DNA of 64,000 bases from Flavobacteriales bacterium (GTDB taxonomy: Bacteria > Bacteroidota > Bacteroidia > Flavobacteriales > Flavobacteriaceae): assembly GCA_026993355.1 (NCBI GenBank), contig JALWTX010000008.1, positions 124,001 through 188,000 on the forward strand, written 5' to 3'. The notes beneath the pieces are model-generated. The model did no database searches. It was not told the DNA's origin and saw nothing but the letters and a program-made list of their open reading frames with translations. Of the stretch, positions 26,026 to 36,410 are shown one piece after another (the first letter of the stretch is position 1; the number at the start of each line of letters is the position of its first letter). Position numbers and translations under genes: made by a program.

Positions 26026-28706
26026 TGAAATATCAGTTTATTTTTTCCGGTATCTTTTTATTAATGAGTTATAATTTGTTGGCACAACAGATTAAGTTTT
26101 TGGGGGTGGTGCAAGATACAACCGGCAAACCGCTTTCATCGGCAAGTTTGGTGGCAGCAGAATTAAAAACGAAAGCCTTTCAGGGCTATGCTATCACTGA
26201 TGAAAAGGGGCAGTTCGTTATTAATTTTAAACCACAAACCGCTTATACCGTAAAAATCAGTTACATGGGTTATCAGTCAATAATTGATACCATATATGCC
26301 AAGCAAGCGGATATTATAAAAAAATACAGCCTTAAAACGGACCCGCAGCAGTTGGACGGGGTTGAAATTAAATATGAGATGCCCGTTACGGTCAAAGGTG
26401 ATACAATTGTTTACAATGCCGATTCGTTTACAAATGGACATGAAAAAAAATTAGGTGATGTATTAAAGAAAATGCCCGGTATTGAAGTGGATAAAGATGG
26501 AACGGTAAAGGTAGAAGGAAATAAAGTGAAAAAAGTGATGGTTGAGGGTAAAAATTTTTTTGAGGGTGATTCAAAATTGGCCAGTAAGAATATACCAGCC
26601 AATGCGGTAAAGAAAGTTGAAGTTTTACGAAACTTTAATGAAAACACCCAAATGAAGAAGTTTGATGATAATGAAGAGAGTTTTGCTCTTAATATCCGTT
26701 TAAAAAAAGGAAAAAAGAATTTTTGGTTTGGCGAGATTACCGCCGGTGGTGGTACTGATGGGTATTATTTAGTACACCCCAAACTCTTTTATTATTCGCC
26801 TAAGAAAACTTTGAATATTATTTTAGATGCTAATAATACGGGGGAAGTACCTTTGACTTTTATGGATTTTTTTTCTATGACCGGTGGTTTTAGCAAAATG
26901 ATGCGCAGAGGAAATTCTAACTTTAATAATGACAATGAGTTATTGGGTTTTTCACTCAGTCCCAACGGACAAGCCAGATCGGTCAAAACAAAGTTTGGGG
27001 CATTTAACTATAACTACAAACTCAGTCGGGTGTTGAACTGGGAAGGTTTTGTTTTGGGCAATTATAACAAGACTGAAATGTTGACCCAATCTGAAACTTT
27101 TTATACCGCCAATGGATTGTTGGAAAATAGTTCAAACAAAAATTTACAAGAAAATTTTTCAGCCGTATTCAAAACAGCTTTGAAATATGAGCCAAGTCAA
27201 AATTTGAGTATCAAATATAATCTTTTAGGCAAAGTCATTCATCAAAATCAAAGGGATAGATTTGTCTCCAATTTTAGGGCTGAAAATCAGACTAAACATC
27301 AGGAAAAATCTTTGAATTTGCAACAAAGTTTGGATCTTTATAATACCTTTAAAAATGAAGATTTAATGAGTTTGACCCTCCAGCATAAAATACAGAAAAA
27401 TTTGCCATTGCTGGAAATAATTTCGCCTCAAGCTTTATTTGCAACTTCTTCTTTAATAAATTTGGTGCCGCAAAATACTTACGAATTACTTCAAAATAAG
27501 CAATTTAGTCAGCAAGATTTTTCAATGTTGGCTGATTATTATTGGATATTAAATGATGTCAGTCATTTAGATTTTGCTTTGGGCAACAAATATGTAGCAC
27601 AATCCTTAAATTCGGATATGGCGCAAATATTAGATAATGGTCAATTGCAAGGGCTCAACGACAATCGATTGAAAAATGATGCCGGCTATTATTATACTGA
27701 TTTATTTATCGGGCTTTATTATAAATTGTTATGGGGAAGAGCAACTCTACGTCCCGGGTTGAGTGCCCATTATTTTCATTTGACTGATAGTCAAGACGGA
27801 CAAAAACAAATTTCGGAAAAGGTATTGCTTTTACCTGAATTTAAAATAAAATATGTTCTCAATAGAGGCAAACGAATTTATTTTACCTATAAAATGACTA
27901 ATACTTATCCCGATATAAACAAATATATTCAAGGTTACCTTTTGAATAGTTTTAATAGTTTGCAAAAAGGGAATCGGTACTTAACAAATACATTAAAAAA
28001 CACATTTTCACTCAAACTTTCGATGTATAGTATGTTGAATTTTTCACATTTTTATGCCGGCATTACTTATAGTCAGATGATGAATGCCCTTAGAATGCGA
28101 ACCCGTGTTTTGCAAACCGATATGATAAGTGAACCGGTTAATTTAGCGCATGAAAACAATATTTTAAACCTTTACTTATCTTATGGTAAACGTTATGTTT
28201 ATTGGAAATATAGTCTCAGAGCCAATGTGTCAGCTAATGATTATTATAGTATCATAAATGCACAAGAAGTTTTATCCCATTCATTGTCTCAAAACTATAC
28301 CTTAATGGTTAATAGTAATTTGTCAGGCTTTATTAACTTTGATGTGAGTTACAATTTTAATTTGAATAATTTTAAAAACCAATTTCGAAATAGTCTTTAT
28401 TTGACGGATAAACCTTCTATTGGTATTGAACTCAATATGTTTAAAAATACCACGCAATTAAATATCAAATACGATTATTATAATTACAGAAATGAAGCGC
28501 GGACCGTTAAAAATACGTATGCCTTTTTATCAACCGAGCTGTTTTACCAAAAAGAAGGCAGTGCCTGGATGTTTAGTTTAAAAGGTAATAATTTGCTGGG
28601 GACTAAAAGTATAGATAAAGAAAATTTAACCGATTTGTATATAGCTACTTCTAAATATTATGTAATGCCACATTATTGGCTTTTAGGTCTTACTTACAAA
28701 TTATAA
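26022..28706 (+). CDS. Outer membrane beta-barrel protein with carboxypeptidase-like regulatory plug (TonB-dependent receptor-like)
   Basis: CarboxypepD_reg-like N-terminus, GDTIVYNADSFTNGHEKKLGDVLKKMPGIEVDKDGTVKVEGNKVKKVMVEGKNFFEGD; overlaps GLPGLI gene. Confidence 0.85.
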   Translation: MMKYQFIFSGIFLLMSYNLLAQQIKFLGVVQDTTGKPLSSASLVAAELKTKAFQGYAITDEKGQFVINFKPQTAYTVKISYMGYQSIIDTIYAKQADIIKKYSLKTDPQQLDGVEIKYEMPVTVKGDTIVYNADSFTNGHEKKLGDVLKKMPGIEVDKDGTVKVEGNKVKKVMVEGKNFFEGDSKLASKNIPANAVKKVEVLRNFNENTQMKKFDDNEESFALNIRLKKGKKNFWFGEITAGGGTDGYYLVHPKLFYYSPKKTLNIILDANNTGEVPLTFMDFFSMTGGFSKMMRRGNSNFNNDNELLGFSLSPNGQARSVKTKFGAFNYNYKLSRVLNWEGFVLGNYNKTEMLTQSETFYTANGLLENSSNKNLQENFSAVFKTALKYEPSQNLSIKYNLLGKVIHQNQRDRFVSNFRAENQTKHQEKSLNLQQSLDLYNTFKNEDLMSLTLQHKIQKNLPLLEIISPQALFATSSLINLVPQNTYELLQNKQFSQQDFSMLADYYWILNDVSHLDFALGNKYVAQSLNSDMAQILDNGQLQGLNDNRLKNDAGYYYTDLFIGLYYKLLWGRATLRPGLSAHYFHLTDSQDGQKQISEKVLLLPEFKIKYVLNRGKRIYFTYKMTNTYPDINKYIQGYLLNSFNSLQKGNRYLTNTLKNTFSLKLSMYSMLNFSHFYAGITYSQMMNALRMRTRVLQTDMISEPVNLAHENNILNLYLSYGKRYVYWKYSLRANVSANDYYSIINAQEVLSHSLSQNYTLMVNSNLSGFINFDVSYNFNLNNFKNQFRNSLYLTDKPSIGIELNMFKNTTQLNIKYDYYNYRNEARTVKNTYAFLSTELFYQKEGSAWMFSLKGNNLLGTKSIDKENLTDLYIATSKYYVMPHYWLLGLTYKL

Positions 28707-28708
28707 AA

Positions 28709-29926
28709 TTATACATCTAACTTTTTGAAATGTAGCCAAATAGAAATAACAAGCAAGACACCACTGGTCCATATAAAGGCTATGCCGAGACCATACCGGT
28801 CGGTAAGAAACCCTAAAAATACAGCCAATACGGAAGTGAGTAAAGTACGGTACAATGATTCGGCTGATAAAACCGAAGTTAAAATTTCATTGGGTACCGT
28901 TTCTGCCAAATGCCCTGTCAACACGGGTTTGCGTAAACTTTGCATAATATATATGCCTGCAAAAGCCATTAGCGCAAACCACCAACGTTGCCAATGAAAA
29001 AAATAACCGCCTAAAATGCCTAAAATAAAACCCGTTATAAGTGTTTTGTAACTCAAATTGTTGATACGTTTGGCCAAATAACCGGCATATGCTGAAGCGG
29101 TGGCGGTTAGTAAATAAAGGATGGTATAAAGCAAGCCAATGATTAAACCTGTTTTTTTATTCATTAGCAAACCGGTTAAAACCGGTAAAGTCAGCGCCAC
29201 TTTTTTCATAACAGGCTGAATGTAATCTTTGGTCGCTTTCTGATAGGCGGTAAACACGGCAGACGAATGCACAATGCTTAAGACTTTCGGATTTTTGAGG
29301 GCTTGCCATAAAGCCAAGATGTTTTTTTTCAGGTGTTTTTTTTGTTTATGCCCCGAAAAATCTAAAATAGCAGGATAGGACCAAATTAATATTAAGTTAA
29401 GTAAATAGGGAACTATGGACAAAAGAAATATTTTTTGATAATCACCGGTTGCATACACAATTAATCCTGCAATTAATGCCGACAATGCTGAGCCGCGTTG
29501 CGAGCAAGCACGTGTATGACCATAATAAGTAATTTTGTCTTTTTCCCAGCCTTTCAATTTTAAATATTTCATAATCATACCCTTATGTGTGCCCGAACGC
29601 AGCGCATCGGCAATGCCATAGCAGATAAAACCTAGCAAAAAGATTTGATAAGACGTGCCTGCATAGAATAGTAAAAATGAGGTTATGTATCCTAAAAATG
29701 ACATCATTAAGGCTTTTTTACGCCCAAATGTGTCAGCCAAAATCCCGGCAGGGACTTCAGATAAATTAATCACAATTTCGCGTATAGCATATAAGCTGCC
29801 TATTTCGGTATAACTCAAGCCTTTTTGCTTAAGGTAGAGTAATAAAAACGCATCGAAAAACCGGAGGTTTTTTAAGAATCCGTAAAAACAAAATTTATAA
29901 TATTGCTGGTCTTTTTGGTAGGCCAT
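28709..29926 (-). CDS. MFS transporter
   Basis: 12-TM-like; LSYTEIGSLYAIREIVINLSEVPAGILADTFGRKKALMMSF. Confidence 0.88.
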   Translation of the reverse strand: MAYQKDQQYYKFCFYGFLKNLRFFDAFLLLYLKQKGLSYTEIGSLYAIREIVINLSEVPAGILADTFGRKKALMMSFLGYITSFLLFYAGTSYQIFLLGFICYGIADALRSGTHKGMIMKYLKLKGWEKDKITYYGHTRACSQRGSALSALIAGLIVYATGDYQKIFLLSIVPYLLNLILIWSYPAILDFSGHKQKKHLKKNILALWQALKNPKVLSIVHSSAVFTAYQKATKDYIQPVMKKVALTLPVLTGLLMNKKTGLIIGLLYTILYLLTATASAYAGYLAKRINNLSYKTLITGFILGILGGYFFHWQRWWFALMAFAGIYIMQSLRKPVLTGHLAETVPNEILTSVLSAESLYRTLLTSVLAVFLGFLTDRYGLGIAFIWTSGVLLVISIWLHFKKLDV

Positions 29927-31254
29927 TAAACCTTATTTTGGAGATGTCTCTTTTTAAGTTTTGCATACCAATAAGCACCAATGGTCAAGAGGATATAAAT
30001 GACAATTATAAACAACATTTGGTCTAACTTATGGGTAAATTCATAATATAAAATCAAAATAGCCCCCATAGTCAAGCCTATGATGGATAAAATACTGATA
30101 TAGGATGAAGATTTGGTTTTGTCGCGAATAACATAATTGGTTATAGCCACCAAAAGCGATACGATTAAAAAGGTAATACTGCCAAATTCGAGAATTAAGC
30201 GCAAGCCGCCCACTAAAATAAGCGTACTGGCCAACAGCGCCATTGTTATCAAGGCATTTACAGGGATATTTTGGCTGTTTCGTTTGGCTAAAAATTTAGG
30301 CATATAGCCGTCTTCAGCAATGACAGCCATTTGTCTGGAGGACCCAAATACAGTCCCACTAATAGCACTACTGGTCGCCAATAAGGCAGAAAAAATAACC
30401 AAAGCTTCTCCTAATTTGCCTATGACTTTTGAGGCACCTGATGCCAATGCATATTCTTTCCCTTTAATTAAATTTTCTAAGGGGATGGCAAATAAAGCAC
30501 CCAATGCGATGACGACATATATGGTAATAACCAAAATAATGGCACCATAAATAGCCCGCGGAATATTTTTTTCTGGATTTGTCATTTCATTCACAGCATT
30601 GATGACCAATTGGAAACCTTCATAGGCTACAAAAGTGATTGACGCGACAATCAAAATATGTAGTAATTTGGCATGTTCGGCATCTTGAATCAAATGATGG
30701 ACAAATTCATTAAAACTTGTTTGACCATGTTCCATTAACAAGACTGAAATAATGAACAATATAATTAATTTGGTATAAACCATTAAATCCTCGATACGTC
30801 CCATACCTTTCACACTCCAAAGGTTGATAATGGTAAAAATGGCTATTACGGCCCAGGCAACAGCTTTTCTTATCCATTCGTTGTCAGCATAAGCCGTACT
30901 ACTGATAGCATATGAAGAAAATGTATATGAATACAGGGCTAAGGTACTGATATACCCAAAAATGACGTACCACCCAATACTGGCAGCAGCTATGGGTTTA
31001 TCCGGAAAGGTTCGTTTGACAAAAGAGTATGTGGCACCTTCATCTTTGTAATACACCCCCAATTTAACGTAAGCATAGGCAGCCAGCATGGCGATAAGTC
31101 CGCCAATTATTATGGCAATTGGCGTTAAAAAGCCAATCATTGCTGCAGATATTCCCAAGATGCTAAAAATACCGCCTCCAACCATGCCGCCCACGGCAAT
31201 GGCAATTAGTTCAACTAAACCTAAATTTTTATGTCTTTTTCTAATAGGACTCAT
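29926..31254 (-). CDS. APC family amino acid permease
   Basis: LGLVELIAIAVGGMVGGGIFSILGISA...ASITFVAYEGFQLVINAVNEMTNPEKNIPRAI. Confidence 0.9.
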   Translation of the reverse strand: MSPIRKRHKNLGLVELIAIAVGGMVGGGIFSILGISAAMIGFLTPIAIIIGGLIAMLAAYAYVKLGVYYKDEGATYSFVKRTFPDKPIAAASIGWYVIFGYISTLALYSYTFSSYAISSTAYADNEWIRKAVAWAVIAIFTIINLWSVKGMGRIEDLMVYTKLIILFIISVLLMEHGQTSFNEFVHHLIQDAEHAKLLHILIVASITFVAYEGFQLVINAVNEMTNPEKNIPRAIYGAIILVITIYVVIALGALFAIPLENLIKGKEYALASGASKVIGKLGEALVIFSALLATSSAISGTVFGSSRQMAVIAEDGYMPKFLAKRNSQNIPVNALITMALLASTLILVGGLRLILEFGSITFLIVSLLVAITNYVIRDKTKSSSYISILSIIGLTMGAILILYYEFTHKLDQMLFIIVIYILLTIGAYWYAKLKKRHLQNKV

Positions 31255-31271
31255 AGTATAATTTTTATATT

Positions 31272-32036
31272 TTAATGTTTGTAAATTTGAATTAAGTAAA
31301 TAATGGCAACCCCAATTAACAAAAGGGCATAAACACGTTTAAAAGTAGCCATTTCTGCTTTCGACCCACGTTTGGCACCATAATAATTGGCAATAAAATA
31401 GCTGATAAATAAGATAATGACCAAGCGCCAGTCAATCGCGCCTTCTTGTTGATATTTAATAAATGCGCCTAAACTAACCGGTGGCAAAAGTATAGCCAAA
31501 GTTAAAGCGCGTGCATGGTTTTTTTTCATGTTAAAGCCCATTAAAAAAATAGGGACCATGAGCACGCCGGCACCTATACCAAATAAACCACCAACTATTC
31601 CGGTGACGGCTCCGATAAAAAATAACCACCAGGCAGGAATTTTTTCAGTTTTTTCAAGATGGTCAGGTTTAGAAAATGCCGGTATCAATTGCATAATACC
31701 AATAAGGATGAGTAAAAAAGCAAAATATTTTTTGACAGATAATTCGCCAAAACGAAAAGCCATTTCGGCGCCGAAATAAGAAAAAACAGCATAGGATAAG
31801 GTGCCTATAAGAATACTTTTCCATTGGCTTTTGACTTCTTCTTTCATGGTCATGATACCCAATAAACTCATAGGTCCCAACATCATGGTCAGCACACTGC
31901 CTTGTGCGGTATATTGCGAAATGCCACAAACCAAGACCAAAAATGCAATTAGAAAAGGAGCACCGCCTATACCGGCATATCCGCCTATATAGCCAATGGC
32001 TAAACCTAAGATTATAATAACAATTAATGGGCACAT
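31272..32036 (-). CDS. TSUP / TauE-SafE family membrane protein
   Basis: GLAIGYIGGYAGIGGAPFLIAFLV...GAVTGIVGGLFGIGAGVLMVPIF duplicated motif. Internal Met start (32036) preferred over the track start 32066. Confidence 0.87.
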   Translation of the reverse strand: MCPLIVIIILGLAIGYIGGYAGIGGAPFLIAFLVLVCGISQYTAQGSVLTMMLGPMSLLGIMTMKEEVKSQWKSILIGTLSYAVFSYFGAEMAFRFGELSVKKYFAFLLILIGIMQLIPAFSKPDHLEKTEKIPAWWLFFIGAVTGIVGGLFGIGAGVLMVPIFLMGFNMKKNHARALTLAILLPPVSLGAFIKYQQEGAIDWRLVIILFISYFIANYYGAKRGSKAEMATFKRVYALLLIGVAIIYLIQIYKH

Positions 32037-32107
32037 ATTTTTAATTTTCGCTTGACAAACCGACAAAAAAGGCTTAACTTGCTATGCCTTGCAAATTTAC
32101 AATTATT

Positions 32108-32674
32108 ATGAAAACATTGGATAAAGTTTTATTAGAAATAGCACGTTTAGCTATTTATGAAGATTTAGTCGGAAAAAAACTCATTGACAAACAAAAATAT
32201 ATTGAACAATTCCCGGAATTGGCCCAAAAGCAGGCTGTATTTGTTACCTTAAATAAAGTAGATGGCAAACGTGAAAGTTTGCGCGGCTGTATTGGTTCTA
32301 TTTTACCGGTTCGACCATTGATTGATGACGTTATTTACAATGCCAAAGCAGCAGCCTTTAACGATCCGCGTTTTCCTCCCTTATCTCCTGATGAATTTGA
32401 TGATATTAAAATTGAAATTTCTTTATTATCTATTCCACAACCTGTTTCCTATAATAATGTAGAGGAACTTAAACAAATAATTAAACCTTTTAAACACGGG
32501 GTTATTTTAAAATTGGGCGATCGTCAAGCTACCTTTTTACCGCAGGTGTGGGAACAGATTCCTGGTTTTGATTTATTCTTTGAACATTTATGTCAAAAAG
32601 CCGGTTTGCCGGGCAATTGTTTGGCCTATCATCCGGAAATATACATTTATGAAGTTAAAAAGATTGAAGAATAA
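32108..32674 (+). CDS. AMMECR1 / AmmeMemoRadiSam system protein A
   Basis: VFVTLNKVDGKRESLRGCIGSILPVRPLIDDVIYNAKAAAFNDPRFPPLSPDEF; FKHGVILKLGDRQATFLPQVW. Confidence 0.93.
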   Translation: MKTLDKVLLEIARLAIYEDLVGKKLIDKQKYIEQFPELAQKQAVFVTLNKVDGKRESLRGCIGSILPVRPLIDDVIYNAKAAAFNDPRFPPLSPDEFDDIKIEISLLSIPQPVSYNNVEELKQIIKPFKHGVILKLGDRQATFLPQVWEQIPGFDLFFEHLCQKAGLPGNCLAYHPEIYIYEVKKIEE

Positions 32675-32705
32675 GATTTGACCTGTTTAATTCCATATTG
32701 TTATT

Positions 32706-32735
32706 CCCTTTTCTTTAATCGAAAAGGGTTTTTTT
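32706..32735 (+). terminator. Intrinsic terminator
   Basis: CCCTTTTC-tttaatc-GAAAAGGG followed by seven Ts. Confidence 0.85.
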
Positions 32736-32767
32736 ATAACACATTGTAAATTTTTAATATTTTTTAT

Positions 32768-32775
32768 TAAATTTG
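32768..32775 (+). promoter_or_regulatory. TAAATTTG promoter core upstream of comEC
   Basis: TAnnTTTG 23 bp upstream of ATG 32798. Confidence 0.45.
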
Positions 32776-32797
32776 AGTGATGTTATAATCTTTTTTA

Positions 32798-34807
32798 ATG
32801 CTAAATAAATATCCGGTCATTTTCATTACATTGGTTTTAATTTTTGGAATATGCTTGGCAACTATTTTACCACTTCCTGTTAGTTGGCAATTAGGTGGCT
32901 TCGTATTTTCTTTCATTGTGAGTTTGACATTATATTTCAAAAAAAATAAGACGTATAGTAAAAATATTTCTTGGACGGTTTCCGTTTTTTTTATGGTTAT
33001 TTTTCTGGCTTATTTTTTATAATATTTATCCGATACCAGACATTCAAGTAAGCATTATTCACATTTTATACATTCAAGTAAACCACAGCTTTATCATCTT
33101 AAAATTATTACGTCTTTAAAACCAACCAAGTATTTTTATCGTTATATCGCATCGGTTCAACAAGTTGGTAACCACAAAACGATGGGAAAATTACTTGTCC
33201 AAAAAACTGATTCTACAAGTTGGCAAACTGGTAATACCCAATTAATTTTATTAGCCAATAAGGCAGATATTAAAAAAATTTCTGCCGGCGCATTCCCTTT
33301 TGGCTTTAATTATGCGCATTTTATGGCACATCATAACATCTATCAACAAATTAATTTGGATAAGATTGCTTATCGAACAAAGGTCACATCTAGCAAAAGT
33401 ATTATAATGATTGCTCATAAAATTAGAGAGCATATAAAAAAATATTTTAAAAAAAATGGTTTAGACTCAACCTCATATGATTTGGCAGTTGCATTATTGT
33501 TAGGCGAAAAACAAACTTTATCATCTGATATATATAGTGATTTTAAAGTGGCCGGTACGGTACATATTTTGGCTATTTCCGGTTTACATATAGGTATATT
33601 ACTCATTTTTCTAAATTTTCTATTTAAGCCACTAAAACTTTATTCTAAATGGCTTTTTTTAGCTCTTGTCTTGTCTATATTATGGTTTTATGCTTTTTTA
33701 ACCGGTTTTTCTCCTTCTGTTTTAAGAGCTGTCATTATGTTTAGTTTTTTACAAATAGGATTAATGTCAAAACACCGTGTAAATATTTACAACAGTCTTT
33801 TTATGGCGGCTTTTTTTATGTTCCTACTCAATCCCAATAATATATTTGATGTCGGATTTCAAATGAGTTTTGCCGCGGTTTTGTCTATTATCAGTTTTTA
33901 TCCTATTTTTTCCAGTTGGTTTTTGCCCCATTATAAAATATTAAAATGGTTAACCGATTTATTTTGGGTTTCCTTGTCGGCACAACTTGGGGTGCTACCT
34001 TTAACACTTTATTACTTTCATCAATTTCCTCTTTATTTTTTTCTGGCAAATTTGCTGGTTATACCTTTATTATTTATCATACTTTTTGTTGGTTTTAGTT
34101 TAATTTTATTGAGTTTTACGCCATTTAAAATCACTCTTATCTTTCAAATGTTTTCTTTTCTTCTTCAAGTACTTATTTTAATAAATCAAACAATTGCCCA
34201 TTGGCCTTATGCTGTGATCCGGCCCATTAGAATATCGGCTATCCAATTCATTTCTCTTTTTGCAGGTTTATTTTTGTTATATTATTTTTTTAAAAACAGG
34301 TCCAACTATAAAGCATGGCTTTTATTGGGATTGTGGATTATCAATTTTCAGTTAATAAGTATCTACCGGAACTATAATAATTCAAAAACGTATTATGTAT
34401 TTCATCAATATAAAAACGCCTTATCAGGTTTGACTACCGGCTATAAAATGCGAATATATTCGGATAGTTATCCTCTTAATAGATATTTCGCATATAATTT
34501 ATCTTCTTATTTTAAGATTGTGGATTCCACTTCTATTCCGTTTATGCAAAATATAAACCGGCATAAAGTAATGCATATAGATAAATTAGGCATATACAAA
34601 TTGGTAAATGCTCAACCTGAGATTGTGGTTGTTCATCATTCTCCTAAAATAAATGCAGACCGGATGTTAAGGTTTTTAAAACCTAAGTTGCTGATTATGG
34701 ATGGGTCAAATTATCCCTCTGTTGCTAAAGCTTTTGAAAAATCTGCCAAACGTTTTAAGGTTAGATTTTATAATACAGCCAAACAAGGGACATTCACCTT
34801 AAAATAA
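32798..34807 (+). pseudogene. comEC: ComEC/Rec2 family competence protein interrupted by one in-frame TAA (33020-33022)
   Basis: ORFs 32798-33022 and 33182-34807 share a frame. The 53 codons after the stop are open and read YLSDTRHSSKHYSHFIHSSKPQLYHLKIITSLKPTKYFYRYIASVQQVGNHKTMGKLL, continuing into ALLLGEKQTLSSDIYSDFKVAGTVHILAISGLHIGIL. Confidence 0.85.
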
Positions 34808-34823
34808 ACAATTTTTATTTCTT

Positions 34824-34831
34824 TATCTTTG
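34824..34831 (+). promoter_or_regulatory. TATCTTTG promoter core
   Basis: TAnnTTTG upstream of the exosortase gene. Confidence 0.4.
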
Positions 34832-34850
34832 TGATAATAAAACTCAAAAT

Positions 34851-35381
34851 TTGACATCTGTTTTAAAGACATATAAACCGAGTATAATATTTATTGTCCG
34901 TTTTCTATTGGTCTATAGCTTATTGGTGTTACTTTATGGTGTCTATCAATCTCATTATATTGACCGGACTGATCCCCTGACGATTTGGGTAGGAAAAACA
35001 GTCACTGCCTTTTACCGTTTATTTCCTATCGATGCACAAACTATTCCATTAACTGGTGAATCGGGTTTAAAATTGATTTTAGAAGGGCGTTATGTAGCAA
35101 GAATTGTAGAAGGTTGTACGGCTGCAAGTATTATAATTCTTTTTATATCTTTTATTTTAAGTATTGGTAAACCTTTTAAGAAAGCTTTATTATTTGCCAT
35201 TCTGGGTAGCCTTTTTATTTTTTTATTCAATATTTTACGAATTGTCTTGTTGGGTTACATCCTGTATGTCGCACCTCAACACCAAACTTTTGCCCATCAG
35301 ATTTTGTTTCCGGTGCTAATCTATGGTTTTGTGGTTTTTTTATGGTTGGTTTTTATTCTGAAATATTATGACCCAAAATAA
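34851..35381 (+). CDS. xrtF: Exosortase family protein XrtF-like (TTG start)
   Basis: 176-aa multi-TM; IVEGCTAASIIILFISFIL (Cys), FNILRIVLLGYIL (Arg), HQTFAHQI (His). Confidence 0.85.
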   Translation: MTSVLKTYKPSIIFIVRFLLVYSLLVLLYGVYQSHYIDRTDPLTIWVGKTVTAFYRLFPIDAQTIPLTGESGLKLILEGRYVARIVEGCTAASIIILFISFILSIGKPFKKALLFAILGSLFIFLFNILRIVLLGYILYVAPQHQTFAHQILFPVLIYGFVVFLWLVFILKYYDPK

Positions 35382-35805
35382 ATTGGCTAAATATATTACG
35401 GCTTCTATCATTTTGGCCGGATTCCTACTTGTGCGGTTTTATGAAAAAAAAATATTAGATGATGGTTTATTTGATTTTTTTGAAAATGATTATCTCACAG
35501 AAAATTTACCGCCTGTTTCCTTATCAAAGTTACTATTAGCCGATAGCCTCCATTATGGATTAAATGTCCTTTTAAGTATTTTATTTTTGAAACTTATTTT
35601 TAAACAAAAGCAACTTATAGGCTTTCTAAGTCTGTTTTTCCTTTTATTCTATGTTTTGCTAATCATATTTTTATTTTTGGCAGTTATTTTTTACAAACCG
35701 GGCCATTATTTATTTCTGTTTTATATCAGGCGTTTACTAATACAACCTATTTTTTTATTTTTACTTATTCCGGCATTGTTTGTCCAGCAAAAATCGAAAC
35801 CTTAA
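35368..35805 (+). CDS. Exosortase F system-associated membrane protein
   Basis: Overlaps the XrtF-like gene; VRFYEKKILDDGLFDFFENDYLTENLPPVSLSKLL; 4 TM-like segments. Confidence 0.8.
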   Translation: MTQNKLAKYITASIILAGFLLVRFYEKKILDDGLFDFFENDYLTENLPPVSLSKLLLADSLHYGLNVLLSILFLKLIFKQKQLIGFLSLFFLLFYVLLIIFLFLAVIFYKPGHYLFLFYIRRLLIQPIFLFLLIPALFVQQKSKP

Positions 35806-36410
35806 TTGTTTTTCTTTTTTTCAGCCAAAAGTTTATCCACTTCTTTAATGGCTTTTTCCAATCGTTGTTTTTTATTGCCTTTTAAAATAATGTATTTTTT
35901 GCCATGTTCATCCAAAGCTTTTTTAAAAGCCTCAAACATTTCTTTGCGTTGCGTCGGCCGGTCTCTTAAATCATCCGCTTCCCAAGGAACATCAATATAA
36001 GTTAAAAAATATAAATCATATTGATTATTCCGGGCGGCTTCATCTAATAAAGGATCGACATAGCCGCCATAATATTCTTTAGAATAAACCTTTGTTTCCA
36101 GCAAATCGGTATCGCAAAATAAGACATCTGTCGCTTTTTGTGCCAAATCATTTTCCAATGACATTTGCCCGATGGCTATCGGGATCAAATCCTTTTGCTC
36201 ACATGTGCGGCGTTCGTTGTTCCAAACATTTTGTAAATATTCACGGGCATATTCCGGCGCCCAAACGGTGTTGTAGTGCCGCGCTAATTGTTGTGACAGG
36301 GTTGTTTTGCCGGTCGATTCAGGTCCGAACATAACAACTTTTATTACATCAGTAGGCTTTTGTCGAAGTTTTTCTCTTATATTTTGATCTGTCATACGCT
36401 TAATTTTCAA
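35802..36410 (-). CDS. NadR-like AAA ATPase / nicotinamide-riboside kinase
   Basis: VKVVMFGPESTGKTTLSQQLARHYNTVWAPEYAREYL; paired with PnuC. Confidence 0.88.
   Translation of the reverse strand: MKIKRMTDQNIREKLRQKPTDVIKVVMFGPESTGKTTLSQQLARHYNTVWAPEYAREYLQNVWNNERRTCEQKDLIPIAIGQMSLENDLAQKATDVLFCDTDLLETKVYSKEYYGGYVDPLLDEAARNNQYDLYFLTYIDVPWEADDLRDRPTQRKEMFEAFKKALDEHGKKYIILKGNKKQRLEKAIKEVDKLLAEKKKNN

Noticed and set aside
31669-32034. Out-of-frame minus-strand ORF 31669-32034 in the TSUP gene
   Set aside because: Overlaps the TSUP frame completely, is Arg/Cys/Phe-rich with no motif, and is typical of a frameshifted membrane-protein reading.
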